Source: Ardenticatenaceae bacterium
GTDB lineage: Bacteria; Chloroflexota; Anaerolineae; Promineifilales; Promineifilaceae
NCBI GenBank assembly: GCA_020634215.1
Contig: JACKCD010000065.1
Span: forward strand, 1 to 31,614
DNA: 31,614 nt
Reading direction: 5' to 3'
The notes below the pieces were generated by a model. That model searched no databases and was not told the origin of the DNA. It worked only from the letters and a program-made list of their open reading frames with translations. Positions 8,284 through 15,503 of the stretch are shown in pieces. How positions within the stretch are numbered: the stretch's first letter is position 1; each line of letters begins with the position of its first letter. The translations under genes and the position numbers were made by a program.

Positions 8284-9564
8284 ATGCCCCCACTGCCCTC
8301 GCTAACGGTGATTGTGCTGAACTGGAACGGCCGTTCCTACCTCCCCTCCTGCCTCCATGCCCTGGCCGATCAAGATTACCCCACCTTCCAAACGGTTCTC
8401 GTTGACAATGCCTCTACCGATGATTCCGTGGCCTTTGTCCAAACCCATTTCCCGCAAACAACCATTATTCAAAACAAAACCAATCTCGGCTTTGCTGCTG
8501 GTAACAACGTCGCGCTGCGCCAGCTACAAACCGATATGGCCGTGTTGCTCAACCCCGACGTGGTGCTGGCACCCGACGCGCTACGCCAAATGGCACTGGT
8601 TATGCAGCAAGACCCACAGATTGGCATTGTGGGTTGCAAGCTCCACTACCCAGGCGGGCGGCTAATTCAGCACGCCGGCGGCTATTTAACGCCGCCACAG
8701 GCCATGCCCGGTCATTTTGGTATTTTAGAAGAAGATAAAGGCCAGTACGATGCCCAGCGGGATGTCGAATATGTGATTGGGGCGGCGATGGCGATTCGGC
8801 AGGAGGCGTTAACGGCCGTTAACCATTTTGACGAAGGTTACTTTCTCTACTTTGAAGACACCGACTTTTGCACCAAAGCCAGGCAAGCCGGGTTCCGCGT
8901 CGTCTACGCCCCAATAGCACATGGCATTCACGTTGAATCAGCCGTGACACGCAAAGAAAGCCTGAGCTACACGCAGCGGTTCCACAGCGGGCGCTGGCGC
9001 TATTTGCTCAAACACCAACCGCTAACGTCTCTGCTAACGGAAACGGTTGCCGCCGAACATGACTGGCTTGGCAAGCTGGACAAAGCGCAGCAAACAATGA
9101 TGCTGCTCGTTTATCGCACCATACGGGGGCAAATCCCGGCCATCTGCCAGGAGCGGGGGGAAGAAGCCGCGCCGTTTTACAGGGTTCTGGAAACGCTTTC
9201 CCAGCGGGTGCTGGCGTTGCAGGAGCAAGATGATCGCCTGGTTCAGTTGGAGGCTCAGGCGGTGGTTGAAGAACGGCCGTTTGCCTCCAACACCCCCATC
9301 ATTGGCTTTCTAATTGTCCGCTTCCGCGAGGCATGGAACAGCGTGGCTGCCAAATGGCATGTACGTCCTCTTCTGCAGCAGCAAAATGCCTTTAACCAAC
9401 TCGTTGCCCAACAGCTACGCGAGCAGCAGGCGTGGTTACGCAGTCAGCAACAAGGATGGCAGATTTCGGAAACGAGCGAACTGCTGGCCGAGATTAGCCG
9501 TTTGCAGCAACAGATAGCAGTCTTGCAGACACGGCTGGATGAATTGGAAAGACGGGGGAAATAA
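8284..9564 (+). CDS. Glycosyltransferase family 2 (rhamnosyltransferase-like) with C-terminal coiled coil
   Basis: A 426-aa cytoplasmic GT-A fold enzyme. Landmarks: LTVIVLNWNGRSYLPSCL at the N-terminus, VDNASTDDSV (nucleotide-binding Asp), NLGFAAGNN, LLNPDVVL (DxD-like position), GAAMAIRQEAL and FDEGYFLYFEDTDFCTKARQAGF. This is the usual order in WbbL-like rhamnosyltransferases. After about residue 250 comes a helical region ending in a heptad-like coiled coil rich in Gln and Leu (LLAEISRLQQQIAVLQ), which may mediate oligomerisation. AGGAGG 10 bases before the ATG at 8284 fixes the start; the TTG at 8275 is one base after that ribosome site. Last gene of the glycan operon. Confidence 0.92.
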   Translation: MPPLPSLTVIVLNWNGRSYLPSCLHALADQDYPTFQTVLVDNASTDDSVAFVQTHFPQTTIIQNKTNLGFAAGNNVALRQLQTDMAVLLNPDVVLAPDALRQMALVMQQDPQIGIVGCKLHYPGGRLIQHAGGYLTPPQAMPGHFGILEEDKGQYDAQRDVEYVIGAAMAIRQEALTAVNHFDEGYFLYFEDTDFCTKARQAGFRVVYAPIAHGIHVESAVTRKESLSYTQRFHSGRWRYLLKHQPLTSLLTETVAAEHDWLGKLDKAQQTMMLLVYRTIRGQIPAICQERGEEAAPFYRVLETLSQRVLALQEQDDRLVQLEAQAVVEERPFASNTPIIGFLIVRFREAWNSVAAKWHVRPLLQQQNAFNQLVAQQLREQQAWLRSQQQGWQISETSELLAEISRLQQQIAVLQTRLDELERRGK

Positions 9565-10351
9565 CGGCCGTTTTCTTTCTCCACTTTAAACGGAGAGCCT
9601 ACGCCATGAATGACATTTATCTTCATGCAGCATGATCTTGTTCACTTACGCCTATATGCCTGCTTAGCTACAGTTATTTTGGGTTAATACACATTTCAGT
9701 ACATTGAAGAGTTTGACCCAGAACAACAGGTCATTAAAACAAACCCTACACTCATACACGCATCCGCTTCAGCGATACCGAATAGCAAGTTTCTGGTAAT
9801 AAGCCAGTTCTTACATGTGTAAAATTATTACAGACGGTGCAGTGCCCCAAGGTTTACAGGCTTAACTCCAGTTCATGTCTTAGCATTATTGCCATCCACC
9901 AACAAGTCAGTCTACACCCTCTCTCTAACGCACGTAGCATGGGTAGATGGCACGTTCTCACCAATCTCCTCCACCAATACACCCTCTGGAAGCATCTTTC
10001 ACTCCCAGTGGCAGCTTTGACCAAACTTGGTACCTTCATTCACATCAGTGGCATTAGCGACAGGGTTGTCTTGCTATGTTGGGGGTCATCCTCTTTGTTG
10101 TTGCCATTGGCGCTAGTACCGTAACTTCCTGAATTTGAGGGATGGCAGGCCGTGTTTTCAAGCACTTTGACCCCGCAAATTTAGAAAGCCGCGGTACTAA
10201 AATGGCCTCGCGGGGGATCATCCTGCCATCCTTGAATGGTGCTGGGGGCGATTGGGTTCGCCACCGCCGCGTAACAATAGGAGGATTATAAAATAATGGC
10301 GGATCACAACATCTGATCAGTCATCATTTTCCTCGAAAAGGAGTTACTACA
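9565..10351. other. Gene-poor interval
   Basis: About 790 bases without a convincing gene. An ACGGCCGT palindrome at 9564 overlaps the preceding stop. The stretch 9640-9840 is AT-rich and featureless. 9840-10130 has short open frames in several phases with no ribosome sites or recognisable protein. 10138-10233 holds a nested hairpin (listed separately). AGGAGG at 10279 precedes a 6-codon frame (10296-10316), followed by the true ribosome site of the acyltransferase gene. Confidence 0.6.
10138..10233. repeat. Nested inverted repeat, possible structured RNA or small mobile-element relic
   Basis: Outer arms AGGGATGGCAGG (10138-10149) and CCTGCCATCCTT (10222-10233) pair at 11 of 12 positions. 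Inner arms CCCCGC (10171) and GCGGGG (10210) pair perfectly. There is no T-run after it. The element sits about 120 bases upstream of the acyltransferase gene and could be an RNA leader element or a MITE-like relic; no known riboswitch class is recognised. Confidence 0.5.
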
Positions 10352-11545
10352 ATGACTACTAAGGAAAAATCTACTAGCGAAACAAAGCGGCTTCACTTCC
10401 TGGACAACCTCAGAACGGTCATTATCTTTTTAGTGATCCTCTATCATGCGGGCGGAGTTTATGAAGCAACTGGTTTTTGGGCTTCTTTCTGGATTGTAGA
10501 CGATCCTGCCATCAACAATATTTCCGGGCTGATAGGCCTTGTCACAGATATTTTTGTGATGTCTACCTTGTTCTTCATTTCTGGGTATTTGGCACCCCCC
10601 TCCTTGAAAAAAAGACAAGTATGGGGATTCATCAAGAGAAAGCTTTCCAGGCTGATTGTACCTTGGGCCATTGCTGTTCTGACGCTCATCCCGCTTTACA
10701 AGGTCATTTATTTGTATTCCCGAAGCCTGCCACAAGAACATTGGACCAGTTACTTCCACTTTAGCAACGGCAATATTAGCAGTCAAAACTGGTTATGGTT
10801 TTTGCCAGTGCTGTTTGTATTCAACCTCCTTTATCTGCTTTTCTCCAAAGCAAATATCAGGATGCCAAACCTTTCTCTAAAAAGTGCTGTATTCAGTGCA
10901 TTCTTAATTGGGTTTGTTTACAGCCTTGGCATGGATATTTTCAACCTTCGTGGGTGGACGCTCACCCCCTTCCTCGACTTTCAGCATGAAATGGTGCTGA
11001 CCTACTTTATGTTTTTCCTTTTGGGCATCTTTTCCTATAGGCTGAAGATACTTGACACCAAACCTGAAAACCCACGTCTTTACTACACTGTTTCTACACT
11101 CTCTGCAATTCCAATTTTGGTTTACATCATCTTTTTGTTGTCTCCCCTCTTCAGCCCCGGCAATTTCATAGTTTCCCAAACAATAGACCGGGTGGTCATA
11201 TGGTTTAGCTTTCAACTTTCATTGTTCAGCATGGTTTATGTGATGATTGAAACCTTCTGGCGATATTTTGATAAGACGGGGGCACTTTGGCGTGAGCTGA
11301 ACCAGAATTCTTACTACGTCTACATCATTCATGTCATCGTGCTAGGCGTGATTGCTACGCTCCTTCTCAACACAGCAATGCCTTCCTTATTGAAGTATAT
11401 GACGCTGGCCGTATCAACCTTTATTGTCAGCAACATTCTCGTTTCGCTATATTATCGGGCAGCGACCCGTCTGAAACCCACATACAAACCGAAGCTCAGA
11501 GGCAGCCAAAATTTTCGTAGTAGGTATGAGCAAGGCAATTTTTGA
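10352..11545 (+). CDS. Acyltransferase family 3 membrane protein (OpgC/MdoC-like)
   Basis: A 397-aa polytopic membrane protein of the acyltransferase-3 family, which moves acyl groups such as acetyl or succinyl onto extracytoplasmic sugars. The N-terminal block LHFLDNLRTVIIFLVILYHA contains the family's conserved first helix and essential His. About ten membrane helices follow, with the glucan-modifying MdoC-like pattern WFLPVLFVFNLLY and a final NSYYVYIIHVIVLG helix that carries a second conserved His. AAAGGAG lies about 10 bases before the ATG. Base composition is more AT-rich than the neighbours, and no ACGGCCGT palindrome occurs between 9572 and 11847, so recent acquisition is plausible. 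Confidence 0.88.
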   Translation: MTTKEKSTSETKRLHFLDNLRTVIIFLVILYHAGGVYEATGFWASFWIVDDPAINNISGLIGLVTDIFVMSTLFFISGYLAPPSLKKRQVWGFIKRKLSRLIVPWAIAVLTLIPLYKVIYLYSRSLPQEHWTSYFHFSNGNISSQNWLWFLPVLFVFNLLYLLFSKANIRMPNLSLKSAVFSAFLIGFVYSLGMDIFNLRGWTLTPFLDFQHEMVLTYFMFFLLGIFSYRLKILDTKPENPRLYYTVSTLSAIPILVYIIFLLSPLFSPGNFIVSQTIDRVVIWFSFQLSLFSMVYVMIETFWRYFDKTGALWRELNQNSYYVYIIHVIVLGVIATLLLNTAMPSLLKYMTLAVSTFIVSNILVSLYYRAATRLKPTYKPKLRGSQNFRSRYEQGNF

Positions 11546-11562
11546 ATGCTTGAGCAACCCGA

Positions 11563-12459
11563 ATGAAACATTATAACAAGCATAACGTAACAGGCTGGAT
11601 TGCGGTTGGCTTGTCAATAGCTGTCACCTGTTTCTGGTCATTTTGGGGCATTGTTGAAAATTTCCACGAAGGTTGGTACTACGAATCGTGGCTATCAAAT
11701 GTTGGGCTTATGTTTGCCCAATATCTTAGCCCGATGCTGATCTTCATGATCGTGACGTTAGTTGCCATTGTTTGGCCACGCACTGGGGCGGGACTACACG
11801 CGATTATAGCTGTGGCAGCCATCTGGTTTTTTAATGTATTCAGCAATACGGCCGTTTTTTTCATCATTCTCCCTCTGCTTGGCTTGGGAGCGCTCTACTG
11901 GTACGGTAGCCCTCAACCGCGCCAACTCGCCATCACCCTGACCATTAGCCTACCCTTGCTGACCCTCATCATCTTTGGCATTGAACCCGTTTACCGTGTC
12001 TCACAACGCCTTAATGATGGAAATCTGCAAGCTCAACTAGTACTAGGGAATGGCGTTAACCTCACTTGGGCGCCTGATGGGCCGGGCTGGCCGCGCCAAG
12101 GTGAAAGCTGGGAAGAAGCACAGCACGTGTGTCGCTATCTGGCGAATGACGGCTTGACCCTGGCGGCCGAGCCAAAGGACATCTGGCGCTTGCCAACGGT
12201 TGATGAAGCAGTGCGCTCGCTGGCTCGACATGGGGAGAATAGTGGTGGTGTTTGGAATGCAGAGCGTGCAGAAGCTGTCTACGCCACCACCCCAGATAAA
12301 GAGCCGCCGCTGTGGAATATCTATTCCCCAGTCATCTACTGGTGGACGGCAACAGAGGTAAATGAGCAGAATGCCTACATCATTGTCTATAACGGCCAAG
12401 TATGGCCGAGAACAAAATCATTTGCCCCAGATTATTTAGGGTTTCGCTGTGTAAAGTGA
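11563..12459 (+). CDS. Membrane protein with C-terminal DUF1566-like domain
   Basis: A 298-aa protein with about five membrane helices in the first 150 residues, followed by an extracytoplasmic domain. The pattern WEEAQHVCRYLANDGL, then DIWRLPTVDEAVRSL, then YWWTATEV and FRCVK matches DUF1566/Lcl-type C-terminal domains, which resemble C-type-lectin/FGE folds. In relatives the domain is usually secreted, so fusion to a membrane bundle is less common. It follows the acyltransferase gene by 17 bases in the same direction and may be co-transcribed. The start is uncertain: no good ribosome site precedes the ATG. Its 3' end meets the opposing gene with 6 bases between stops. Confidence 0.7.
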   Translation: MKHYNKHNVTGWIAVGLSIAVTCFWSFWGIVENFHEGWYYESWLSNVGLMFAQYLSPMLIFMIVTLVAIVWPRTGAGLHAIIAVAAIWFFNVFSNTAVFFIILPLLGLGALYWYGSPQPRQLAITLTISLPLLTLIIFGIEPVYRVSQRLNDGNLQAQLVLGNGVNLTWAPDGPGWPRQGESWEEAQHVCRYLANDGLTLAAEPKDIWRLPTVDEAVRSLARHGENSGGVWNAERAEAVYATTPDKEPPLWNIYSPVIYWWTATEVNEQNAYIIVYNGQVWPRTKSFAPDYLGFRCVK

Positions 12460-12465
12460 TCAACT

Positions 12466-13005
12466 TCACCTGGAGGAAGAATGAAATACCTTCTCCCCCG
12501 CCCGAATCGGAATCGCTAGCCAGTTTTCACGAGGAGGAAGCGGGCAACTATACCCCTCGTTATACGCGCAATAGGGATTGTAGCACCAGTTGAAGTCAAT
12601 CTCGATCTCCCCTTCCCCTAGCTGCCGCAAACCAGGACGGTGGCTATCCAGATAACGGCCGGCACCATACGTCTCCTTGCCGCTGGTAGCATCGCGGAAA
12701 GGCAGGAAAAAATCCTCTTCATACGGATTGGCATAGATCGTCAGCGCGGCTGCTTCCCCGTCAATGGTAAAATGCGCCCGCCCCCAACGCCGATAACGAC
12801 GGCGATCTCCTGTGCTGGTTTCCATTTCCACCAATGGCTCGCGTGCCGAAAACCGCGTGACCGTGGCCATCACCAGATAGGCTGGCGATGGCTCATAATA
12901 AAACAGCCCTCGAAAATAAAGCCGCTGCGCTTCGTCCAGCGGTGCCTGCGGATGATGCTGCATAAATTCGTCAATCTGCTCTCGAAATTTCTGATACTCA
13001 TTCAT
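12466..13005 (-). CDS. DUF1684 family protein
   Basis: A 179-aa soluble protein of the DUF1684 family, whose biochemical role is not established. Conserved blocks visible: FFLPFRDATSGKETYGAGRY, the DFNWCYNPYCAYNEGYSC stretch and CPLPPRENWLAIPIRAGEK at the C-terminus. These are the strongest markers of the family. I start at the ATG at 13005 (MNEYQKF), which has GCAGG about 10 bases upstream. An ATG at 13029 is in frame and would add eight residues. Confidence 0.88.
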   Translation of the reverse strand: MNEYQKFREQIDEFMQHHPQAPLDEAQRLYFRGLFYYEPSPAYLVMATVTRFSAREPLVEMETSTGDRRRYRRWGRAHFTIDGEAAALTIYANPYEEDFFLPFRDATSGKETYGAGRYLDSHRPGLRQLGEGEIEIDFNWCYNPYCAYNEGYSCPLPPRENWLAIPIRAGEKVFHSSSR

Positions 13006-13054
13006 AATCTGTAAACCTGCTGCAAGCATAAGATACGTTCACCCATATGGCAAC

Positions 13055-13081
13055 AAAAAAGGACGCAATATGCGTCCTTTT
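13055..13081 (-). terminator. Terminator after tRNA-Ser
   Basis: On the minus strand, AAAAGGACGCA / TGCGTCCTTTT with a 3-base loop and a T-run of six. It lies just downstream of the tRNA. Confidence 0.9.
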
Positions 13082-13088
13082 ATCAGGC

Positions 13089-13174
13089 GGAGAGGGTGGG
13101 ATTCGAACCCACGGTGACCGTAAAGCCACAGTACTTTTCGAGAGTACCCCAATCGTCCACTCTGGCACCTCTCC
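13089..13174 (-). tRNA. tRNA-Ser (anticodon CGA)
   Basis: Minus-strand 86-nt class II tRNA. The acceptor stem is GGAGAGG/CCTCTCC. The anticodon stem is GTACT/AGTAC with loop CTCGAAA (anticodon CGA, reads UCG). It has the long variable arm expected for serine tRNA (TGTGGCTTTACGGTCAC) and a T-arm GTGGG-TTCGAAT-CCCAC. Confidence 0.95.
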
Positions 13175-13211
13175 ATATCAACTATTCAATTACGTTATTA
13201 ACAAAACCACA

Positions 13212-13715
13212 TCATTTGCTGCGCTTTTCACGCAAGCTGCGAAAAAACTGCTGCATTAAAACACCTGATTCTTCTTCAAGCACCCCCCGCGTAATTGCCA
13301 CGCGATGATTAAACGACTCATTTCGCAGCACGTCTACAATGGAACCATCGGCACCAAAGCGAATGTCATGGGAACCATAGACTAACCGGGGTAACCTTGC
13401 CTGAATCATGGCCCCCGCGCACATCGGGCAAGGTTCAAGAGTACAATAAAGCGTTGCGCCCAACAGCCGCCAATTGCCTACTGTGTCGGCGGCTTCACGC
13501 AGGGCAATTATTTCAGCATGTGCGGTTGGGTCTTGGTCGCATTCCTTGCGATTGTGTCCACGACCGATAATTTGACCTTCCAGCACAACAACTGCGCCTA
13601 CGGGAACTTCGCCCGCAGCAGCGGCTTTTTCGGCTTCGATAAGGGCTTCTTGCATCCAACGTTCATCGTCAGCAAGCTGTATGTTGTCCTGTTTTTTAAT
13701 GTGCGCTTTCCCCAC
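13212..13715 (-). CDS. tadA: tRNA-specific adenosine deaminase TadA
   Basis: Converts A34 to inosine in tRNA-Arg(ACG). This 167-aa protein has the full zinc site: H66-A-E68 (TAHAEIIALREA) and P95-C96-P-M-C99 (LEPCPMCAGAM). GEVPVGAVVV, NWRLLGATLY and VYGSHDIRFGADGSIVDVL are also typical of TadA rather than cytidine or guanine deaminases. The start shown is a GTG at 13715; upstream is CCCCTCC-type sequence with no clear ribosome site, and a slightly shorter start cannot be excluded, though the W20 helix must be included. It lies 37 bases upstream of tRNA-Ser on the same strand. Confidence 0.95.
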   Translation of the reverse strand: MGKAHIKKQDNIQLADDERWMQEALIEAEKAAAAGEVPVGAVVVLEGQIIGRGHNRKECDQDPTAHAEIIALREAADTVGNWRLLGATLYCTLEPCPMCAGAMIQARLPRLVYGSHDIRFGADGSIVDVLRNESFNHRVAITRGVLEEESGVLMQQFFRSLREKRSK

Positions 13716-13787
13716 GGAGGGGAATTATAAACGGTGTGGCGGGGTGGGTCAACCGTGACCGGGCGTGAAAATTTGGGGGAAGAAAAA

Positions 13788-13815
13788 ACGGCCGTTTTCC
13801 ACAAAAAACGGCCGT
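13788..13815. repeat. Paired ACGGCCGT palindromes in an intergenic region
   Basis: Two identical AAAACGGCCGTTTT palindromes (cores at 13788 and 13808), separated by 12 bases core to core, between tadA and the small helical protein gene. Each can form a hairpin, and the T-runs may act as terminators. The same arrangement occurs at 21379-21402. Confidence 0.85.
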
Positions 13816-13850
13816 TTTGCCAACATTCAATTAACCATCCAAAGATCAGG

Positions 13851-14318
13851 CTACTCTTCCTGTGCTTCCTCAGCCTTGGCTTCCTTTTCCGGTGGTGTAA
13901 ATTGATCTGCCAATTTGCCCAACTCCGTACTTAGCCAATGCAACCCCTGCACAATGCTCTTCTGCGCTTTGCGACCAAATTCACTAGACTCAACCTTGTT
14001 CGTCATTTTAGTCGCTTCTTCTTTCATCTTGGCTGCGTTAGCACTCTCGCGCACCTGACCAATCATCTTGTCCACTTCATCCACAAACGACTTAAAGCCA
14101 TCACGGATTTCTGCTTCCGCCCGCTGCCGTTCATCACTGTTCCACATCGTTTGCAGCGTGTCGGCAAACTGCTTGCCCAAGCCACGCAGCTCTTCCACAA
14201 TGTCCATCTCGCTGGCAGCTTCGGTTGAAGCTTTCGTGACCGTGTCTTCCTCAACCGGAATTTCAACTTTCAACCGTTCCTTAATCTCTTCAACACTGGG
14301 AGTTGTTTCTTCACTCAT
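13851..14318 (-). CDS. Small charged helical protein, paralogue of the 1103-1519 product
   Basis: A 155-aa protein without signal or membrane helix. It has an acidic N-terminus (MSEETTPSVEEIKERLKVE) and a long helical middle rich in Glu, Lys and Ala. Its C-terminal block GLHWLSTELGKLADQFTP is shared with the 1103-1519 product, and an acidic tail follows. Both also have a preceding basic segment (RKAQKSIVQ versus EEARQGTVR), so homology extends over about 40 residues. ACAGGAG lies about 12 bases before the ATG. Function unknown; the amphipathic helices suggest membrane-surface association or a coiled-coil scaffold, but this is inference. Confidence 0.8.
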   Translation of the reverse strand: MSEETTPSVEEIKERLKVEIPVEEDTVTKASTEAASEMDIVEELRGLGKQFADTLQTMWNSDERQRAEAEIRDGFKSFVDEVDKMIGQVRESANAAKMKEEATKMTNKVESSEFGRKAQKSIVQGLHWLSTELGKLADQFTPPEKEAKAEEAQEE

Positions 14319-14418
14319 CGCTTATACCGCTCCTGTCGGATAAATAGTTTGTCATGGTGTGAATCAATTCTTCACATGACGCTATACGTTACCGGCACAA
14401 AAAAGTTGCGCCAGGCTG

Positions 14419-15378
14419 CTACTCTAACCTACGCAAAAACCAATCATCCATAAACCAGCCATTGTTGTTGAGCGCAAAGCGCCCTCGTGCCGCAAAGCCA
14501 ACACGCACCACATGGGGATGATCTACGGTAAAGGTCAAAACGGTGATATTACGTTGCCCAAAGGTGGGAAAAATCCAGCCTGTGGTGTTGCCATCAGCAA
14601 TAAGATAAATTTCTCCGGCAACGGGATCGTCAGCATAGAGCTTTTGGCCGTTGCTATAACCCATCACTAAGTCGGGGAAATAAGAGATTTTTAGCTCGTA
14701 GGTGCCGGGCTGAAGTGCTACATCGGTTAGCAGTCGGTAGCTAATCGCTCCTTGCCCTTTAAAAATTTTAACCGTGTGAATGCCGTCCCAAATGTAAAGG
14801 GGATGTTCACTGACTGGCAGAAAGGCATCGGAAAGTACGCGGGTTTCGGGACGTACCCACACATCCCAAGCCTCGGTGCCGTAACCTGTTGGGCCTTCGT
14901 CCCATTCAAACAGCCAGCCGTTGGGCAATTGTAGCTCCGGAATGCCATTCAGGTTGTAGTGCCCTTCCTCAAAGGAGGGATTAGGTAGCAAGTTGGGGCC
15001 AGTGGGCCGGCCGGTAGGGGCGGGTGGAGGAATGTTTGTGGCAGCGGGTACAGGAATAGGCGTAGCAGTGATCGGAACGGCCGTTTCCGTCGCCGTCGCA
15101 GTGGCAGTTGGAATAGGTGTATTAGTGGGAATGAACAATGTGGCCTTGGGCTGCTGGCTGGTTAATGCGGTGGTTGGGGCAACAACAGCAGGCTGAGTAG
15201 AGGTATCGGCCGCAGCGGGTGGTGTCCAGGTAACGGGAACAGTGGGAACGGCCGTTTCCACCGCCGCCACCGCAACTTCTGCCGGAGAAACGGCCGTTGG
15301 CAGCACCACCACCACCTCTTGGCACGCTACCAACAGCAGCCCTATTCCCAGCCAACCAAACAGCTTTTTGACAAACAA
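14419..15378 (-). CDS. Lipoprotein with Thr/Pro/Ala linker and C-terminal beta domain
   Basis: A 319-aa exported lipoprotein. The N-terminus KKLFGWLGIGLLLVAC is a lipoprotein signal with the lipobox LVAC. A long linker of Thr, Ala, Pro and Val (TATATATETAVP region) follows. The C-terminal domain from about residue 155 opens NLLPNPSFEEG, the usual start of carbohydrate-binding-like beta-sandwich domains, and continues to WFMDDWFLRRLE. I start at the TTG at 15378 because GGAGG lies exactly 9 bases upstream and the lipobox then falls at the right distance. The longer frame back to 15501 would be translated through a hairpin repeat and has no support. A sugar- or wall-binding role is likely but the ligand is unknown. 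Confidence 0.8.
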   Translation of the reverse strand: MFVKKLFGWLGIGLLLVACQEVVVVLPTAVSPAEVAVAAVETAVPTVPVTWTPPAAADTSTQPAVVAPTTALTSQQPKATLFIPTNTPIPTATATATETAVPITATPIPVPAATNIPPPAPTGRPTGPNLLPNPSFEEGHYNLNGIPELQLPNGWLFEWDEGPTGYGTEAWDVWVRPETRVLSDAFLPVSEHPLYIWDGIHTVKIFKGQGAISYRLLTDVALQPGTYELKISYFPDLVMGYSNGQKLYADDPVAGEIYLIADGNTTGWIFPTFGQRNITVLTFTVDHPHVVRVGFAARGRFALNNNGWFMDDWFLRRLE

Positions 15379-15462
15379 AACAGCCAACCTCCACAAATTG
15401 CTCAGGCAAGCAGACAGCAGAGATTGTATGCAGCCGCCCTCAAAGAGGCAAATCACACACCA

Positions 15463-15500
15463 TGTGGTCGAGGCTTCCACCTGTTGAAGCCTCGACCACA
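15463..15500. repeat. Perfect 15-bp inverted repeat
   Basis: TGTGGTCGAGGCTTC (15463-15477) and GAAGCCTCGACCACA (15486-15500) pair perfectly around an 8-base loop. It lies between two minus-strand genes, starting 3 bases downstream of the stop at 15504, and probably ends or protects the 3' end of that transcript. It looks like a REP-type dispersed palindrome; there is no T-run. Confidence 0.85.
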
Positions 15501-15503
15501 CAA

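Noticed and set aside
9837..10124. 95-codon open frame in the gene-poor interval
   Set aside because: No ribosome site, an odd composition with many Ser, Leu and His, and no recognisable motif; the opposite strand is equally open.
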